This document shows, piece after piece, positions 36,268 through 38,729 of a DNA stretch of 38,729 bases (its first letter is position 1; every line of letters begins with the position of its first letter). The notes under the pieces are model-generated. The model made no database searches. It was given only the letters and a program-made list of their open reading frames with translations, and was not told the DNA's origin. A program made the translations under genes and the position numbers. Source of the stretch: Aureispira sp. CCB-QB1 (GTDB taxonomy: Bacteria; Bacteroidota; Bacteroidia; Chitinophagales; Saprospiraceae); NCBI GenBank assembly GCA_945870185.1, contig CAMBRK010000040.1, positions 1 through 38,729 on the forward strand, read 5' to 3'.

Positions 36268-37554
36268 CTACCTTATAACTTCAAAGGTTACTTTTTGAAC
36301 ATTCGATGTTTTATTCTGATGTTGATTTACCATAAGATAGTACATGCCAGCAGGCCATTCAGAAACATTGATATCTTTAGAAAGACTTTCCATTTCTCCT
36401 TTTATCATAAGCTGACCTGATAGATTGTATATGCTAAAATAAGCATTTTCAATAACTCCTTCGATATTGATAGTGATTTGACTTTGTGCAGGATTAGGCA
36501 TTACTTTTACTTTATTTGCTTTAACAACATCGTTGTCCGCAACAGATGTAGGCCTGCCGTCATTGCAGTTGAATGGTTCTAATGGGATTAGGTTTCCTCT
36601 AGGTCCTTTTTTACCCAAATTAGCATGCATCTTTCGCCTTTGGCCCAAGGTAAACATGGCTGCACAGTCATCAGAGACATTGTCCATAAAGTTTTTATTC
36701 ATCATCCTTTCATTCCCCCAACAAGAACTTACTACCAATTGATTTTCTGTTTGGGGAAAACAAACTAAAGATGGACCAGGATGTGTTGGTGTATCATCTA
36801 CAAAGTCACCTCCACATTGTCCATCTCCATAAAAACCCCAAAGTGGTCCTATGCCTAGATAGATACCCATAAGATGTGGAAGAGTTAATCCTTTACTATA
36901 TAATTCATTTCTGGGTTGCTCCCCAAAATGATCTATATCTATCACGATACCATCTTTAAGTGGATCTCGCATCGGTAGTTGGGCATATCCTGCTATGCTA
37001 AACTCTTGACCTTGCGGATTGTACTGGCCTAAATCTGCCACCCAAATATTGATATACTTTTCTGGCTCAAAAGGAGCTATGCCCATTTCTCCACGTTCAG
37101 AAAACATATCTCTGATCACTGTTCCTTTGGGCAAGGTCACCACACGAATAAATTTTTCATTATATTCAGGTACACAAAACTGAATGCCTGCGCTATATGC
37201 CTGACCTTTGTAAAAGTCATCTTCAGGCATTTTGATTTCATTGTTAAACGCAGCATTGAGGGCCTTTAATTGTTGTTTGATTTGATCATAAGATACTTTC
37301 TTTTCCTCAGTCTGGAGTATATTAAATACAACCTGTACATGCTTTACTATATTATCATCGTTTTCGAACAATAAAAATTCATTTGCAAAATACTGTTCAA
37401 AATCGATTTCTTTTTCTCTGATTCTTTTTTTCCATTCTTCGTCCTTTTGATAAGCCATCTCCAGGTCAGTACTTAAATAATGTCTAAAAATCTGTGCAAA
37501 AGCGGATTCAGATGTTAATATTAAGGTGAGTGTAAACAAAAATAAATATCTCAT
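36268..37554 (-). CDS. T9SS-exported M43-like metalloprotease homologue lacking the active-site motif
   Basis: 428 residues. Signal peptide ends ESAFAQ. The body follows M43 (pappalysin/cytophagalysin-like) proteases: VVFNIL near 75-80, a KALNAAF segment, INIWVADL (~168-175), a late CWGNERMMNKNFMD with the Met-turn (~278-291), and MFTLGQRRKM. The region that should read HExxHxxGxxH instead reads HLMGIYLGIGP (residues 227-237, 36844-36876). The catalytic Glu is Leu, the second zinc His is Ile and the third is Pro. At least two base changes are needed at each of those codons, so sequencing error is unlikely. A T9SS sorting domain begins near VMPNPAQ and ends FEVIR. It is probably a secreted pseudoprotease or binding protein. 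Confidence 0.82.
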   Translation of the reverse strand: MRYLFLFTLTLILTSESAFAQIFRHYLSTDLEMAYQKDEEWKKRIREKEIDFEQYFANEFLLFENDDNIVKHVQVVFNILQTEEKKVSYDQIKQQLKALNAAFNNEIKMPEDDFYKGQAYSAGIQFCVPEYNEKFIRVVTLPKGTVIRDMFSERGEMGIAPFEPEKYINIWVADLGQYNPQGQEFSIAGYAQLPMRDPLKDGIVIDIDHFGEQPRNELYSKGLTLPHLMGIYLGIGPLWGFYGDGQCGGDFVDDTPTHPGPSLVCFPQTENQLVVSSCWGNERMMNKNFMDNVSDDCAAMFTLGQRRKMHANLGKKGPRGNLIPLEPFNCNDGRPTSVADNDVVKANKVKVMPNPAQSQITINIEGVIENAYFSIYNLSGQLMIKGEMESLSKDINVSEWPAGMYYLMVNQHQNKTSNVQKVTFEVIR

Positions 37555-37576
37555 ATTTTAAATAATTTTATTGGCA

Positions 37577-37610
37577 CAAAGATGATAGCATTTTTTGGAA
37601 ATTGTGCAAA
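37577..37610 (-). promoter_or_regulatory. Promoter for the M43-like gene
   Basis: TTTG at 37610-37607 (minus strand) lies 22 bp from CATCTTTG at 37584-37577, one mismatch from TAnnTTTG. The start codon at 37554 is about 23 bp further on. Four 10-bp repeats lie directly upstream of the -33 box. Confidence 0.4.
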
Positions 37611-37650
37611 ATAAAATCGGACAAAAGTGGACAAAATCGGACAAAAGTGG
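37611..37650. repeat. Four 10-bp tandem repeats
   Basis: The units ATAAAATCGG, ACAAAAGTGG, ACAAAATCGG and ACAAAAGTGG run head to tail, one helical turn each, as a 20-bp alternating pair repeated twice. They sit just upstream of the putative -33 box of the M43-like gene, a position suited to an activator or repressor. A binding role is inference. Confidence 0.7.
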
Positions 37651-37700
37651 ACACACCATAAATATGATACCACTCTCGTACGATTTTGTCATACCATGGC

Positions 37701-37874
37701 TCAATTTGCCAAAGCAGATACTTCTGAAAAAAGAGCCAAGATCATTTTTTGCTCCTTGATCGTAAGTAAGCCTGACGAAATGGTAAGCGTAGCAACTTTG
37801 ATTCTTCTGTTGAGCGTCTTTGCTGAGATGCCTAGTTCATTGGCCACTTCTTGCCTTGTTTTTAGTTTGTCCAT
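37701..37874 (-). CDS. Small helix-turn-helix protein
   Basis: 57 residues from the ATG at 37874; an upstream ATG at 37907 would add 11 residues of unlike sequence. Residues ~6-27 (TRQEVANELGISAKTLNRRI) make a clear helix-turn-helix of the MerR/AlpA or excisionase-like kind, followed by a short strand and a helix (TIKEQKMILALF). The rest of a full regulator is absent. Such short HTH proteins occur in Bacteroidota, often as DNA-binding accessories. It is read toward the M43-like gene with 146 bp between, including the 10-bp repeats, which are candidate operator sites. No perfect -7 box is found upstream. Confidence 0.55.
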   Translation of the reverse strand: MDKLKTRQEVANELGISAKTLNRRIKVATLTISSGLLTIKEQKMILALFSEVSALAN

Positions 37875-38027
37875 AAAATAAAAAATTAGTTTAGAAAAAA
37901 AATTCATTTCACAACGGGTTTTCTTTTATAATCTGTATTAATATAATATACCATGTATAACGAGCTTTAATAATCAAGTCACATTATTTTATGGGCCAAA
38001 AATATCACCATTTTGTAAGTCAATCAC

Positions 38028-38035
38028 TATTTTTG
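38028..38035 (+). promoter_or_regulatory. -7 promoter element for the XRE regulator
   Basis: TATTTTTG matches TAnnTTTG, 39 bp before the ATG at 38075. A TTTG at 38012-38015 is too close to be a normal -33 box. Confidence 0.45.
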
Positions 38036-38074
38036 CACGTATTTAATTTTCACCAAATAATATTTTGAATTTTA

Positions 38075-38407
38075 ATGGACAGAAATAGTATTGTTGCGAG
38101 CAGAATCAAAGAAATTAGGAAAAATAGAAATATATTGCAAAAGCATATTGCATCCCATTTGACTATAAGCGAAAATGCTTATAGCAGAATAGAAAATGGT
38201 CATACTCAAATAACTATAGAATATCTTTATCTTATAGCCGATGCCTTGGACAGTAAAGTAGCAGATTTGCTAGGACTGGAAAAAACTGCTGATACCCATA
38301 ATAACCCCAATCTAGTAATCAGCCAATTAAATGAAGGCAGTTTTAATATTACGCTAGCACCCAGTGATTATCTGTCGCTTAAAGAGCTTTTGGAATCCAA
38401 AAAATAA
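38075..38407 (+). CDS. XRE family (HTH_3) transcriptional regulator
   Basis: 110 residues. Residues ~8-66 form a Cro/C1-type helix-turn-helix: SRIKEIRKNRNILQKHIASHL, then the recognition helix region ISENAYSRIENGHTQIT, then a hydrophobic helix IEYLYLIADALDSKVADLLGL. The remaining ~40 residues hold a short region ending YLSLKELLESKK, possibly for dimerisation. Such proteins bind operators as dimers. Its target is unknown; the gene stands alone, pointing away from the small HTH gene. A five-copy 21-bp repeat begins 72 bp after its stop. Confidence 0.85.
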   Translation: MDRNSIVASRIKEIRKNRNILQKHIASHLTISENAYSRIENGHTQITIEYLYLIADALDSKVADLLGLEKTADTHNNPNLVISQLNEGSFNITLAPSDYLSLKELLESKK

Positions 38408-38478
38408 AGGGCACAAACTGTTATCTTGAAGAGTATTCTGCATTCCAACACACCCTTACACACTCCCAGGCAATGAAG

Positions 38479-38583
38479 CTTCTCCAAGTACTTTACATCC
38501 TTCTCTGAGTACTTGACAAGCTTCTCCGAGTACTACACAACCTTCTCCAAGTACTTCACAACCTTCTCCGAGTTCTTGACAAG
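38479..38583. repeat. Five-unit 21-bp tandem repeat (minisatellite)
   Basis: Five head-to-tail units of exactly 21 bp start with CTTCTC and follow CTTCTCCRAGTACTTNACAA with a final C or G. They begin at 38479, 38500, 38521, 38542 and 38563, and differ at a few positions each. The length equals two helical turns and seven codons. One plus-strand frame stays open through the array and would give a heptapeptide repeat of the form FSxYxTS, but a TGA at 38474 precedes it and no start codon is present. Confidence 0.88.
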
Positions 38584-38641
38584 AGAGTGTAAAAAATAAT
38601 GTGTAAACTCGAGAGAAGGAAAATTAGGCATTTTCTAAAAA

Positions 38642-38729
38642 ATGATCAAAGATAATAAGAATTTGATTATGAATAATACCGAAGTCATTAATTGGCTTCG
38701 TCCATTTTGCTTGAATTTGGTCAATAGCC
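38642..38729 (+). CDS. Possible start of a gene running off the window
   Basis: From the ATG at 38642 the frame stays open for 29 codons to the window edge. It contains a second ATG at 38669 followed by NNTEVINWLRPFCLNLV. The composition looks protein-like (a Trp and Pro in a plausible helix start), but no family is recognised and no promoter match is seen. The 58 bp between the minisatellite and this ATG show nothing else. Confidence 0.35.
   Translation, partial: MIKDNKNLIMNNTEVINWLRPFCLNLVNS

Noticed and set aside
38479-38583. CRISPR array
   Set aside because: 21-bp units abut with no spacers and no cas genes are nearby.

Overview
The window is AT-rich chromosomal DNA from a Bacteroidota bacterium, most likely of the family Saprospiraceae. 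Four lines of evidence support this. Several secreted proteins end in type IX secretion (T9SS) sorting domains. Promoter-like sequences match the Bacteroidota -7 box TAnnTTTG, and start codons lack Shine-Dalgarno sites. There is a giant multidomain surface protein with SdrD-B, DUF11, Ig/PKD-like and dockerin modules. A second secreted protein carries SprB repeats. The taxon is inferred from gene content, not from a search.

Layout. 1-3896 (+): the 3' end of a discoidin/T9SS protein, then a DUF1800-DUF1501 pair. 3899-7120: rsmG (-), a DUF4105 membrane protein, a DUF1801 protein and an alpha/beta hydrolase (+), closed by a bidirectional terminator. 7207-19056 (-): one gene for a 3949-residue surface protein containing 13 tandem Ig/PKD-like domains, nine of them arranged as three copies of a three-domain unit. 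19373-22252: rlmI (+) converging on an LptF/LptG-type permease (-). 22391-26389 (-): a secreted mosaic of FN3, P-domain, MAM-like, MopE-like and eight SprB modules. 26693-27930: a small exported unknown and a YoeB toxin-antitoxin pair.

27931-36069 is the most unusual part. Reading on the minus strand, a secreted RHS/YD-repeat gene is cut near its end by an 88-bp insertion with three hairpins and a 6-bp direct repeat at its ends. The detached RHS tip (core end plus unassigned toxin-like domain) follows, overlapping a putative immunity gene by ATGA. Next come a 275-bp repeat with a terminator, the 3' remnant of another toxin-like tip overlapping a DUF2019 gene by TGATG, and a second 274-bp copy of the same repeat. 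This reads as a polymorphic-toxin tip/immunity array whose modules share the same downstream repeat, with palindromic repeats scattered around it.

36268-38729: a T9SS-exported M43-like metalloprotease that has lost its zinc-binding and catalytic residues, a 57-residue HTH protein, an XRE regulator followed by a five-unit 21-bp minisatellite, and the possible start of another gene at the window edge. No rRNA, tRNA, CRISPR array or transposase gene was seen.
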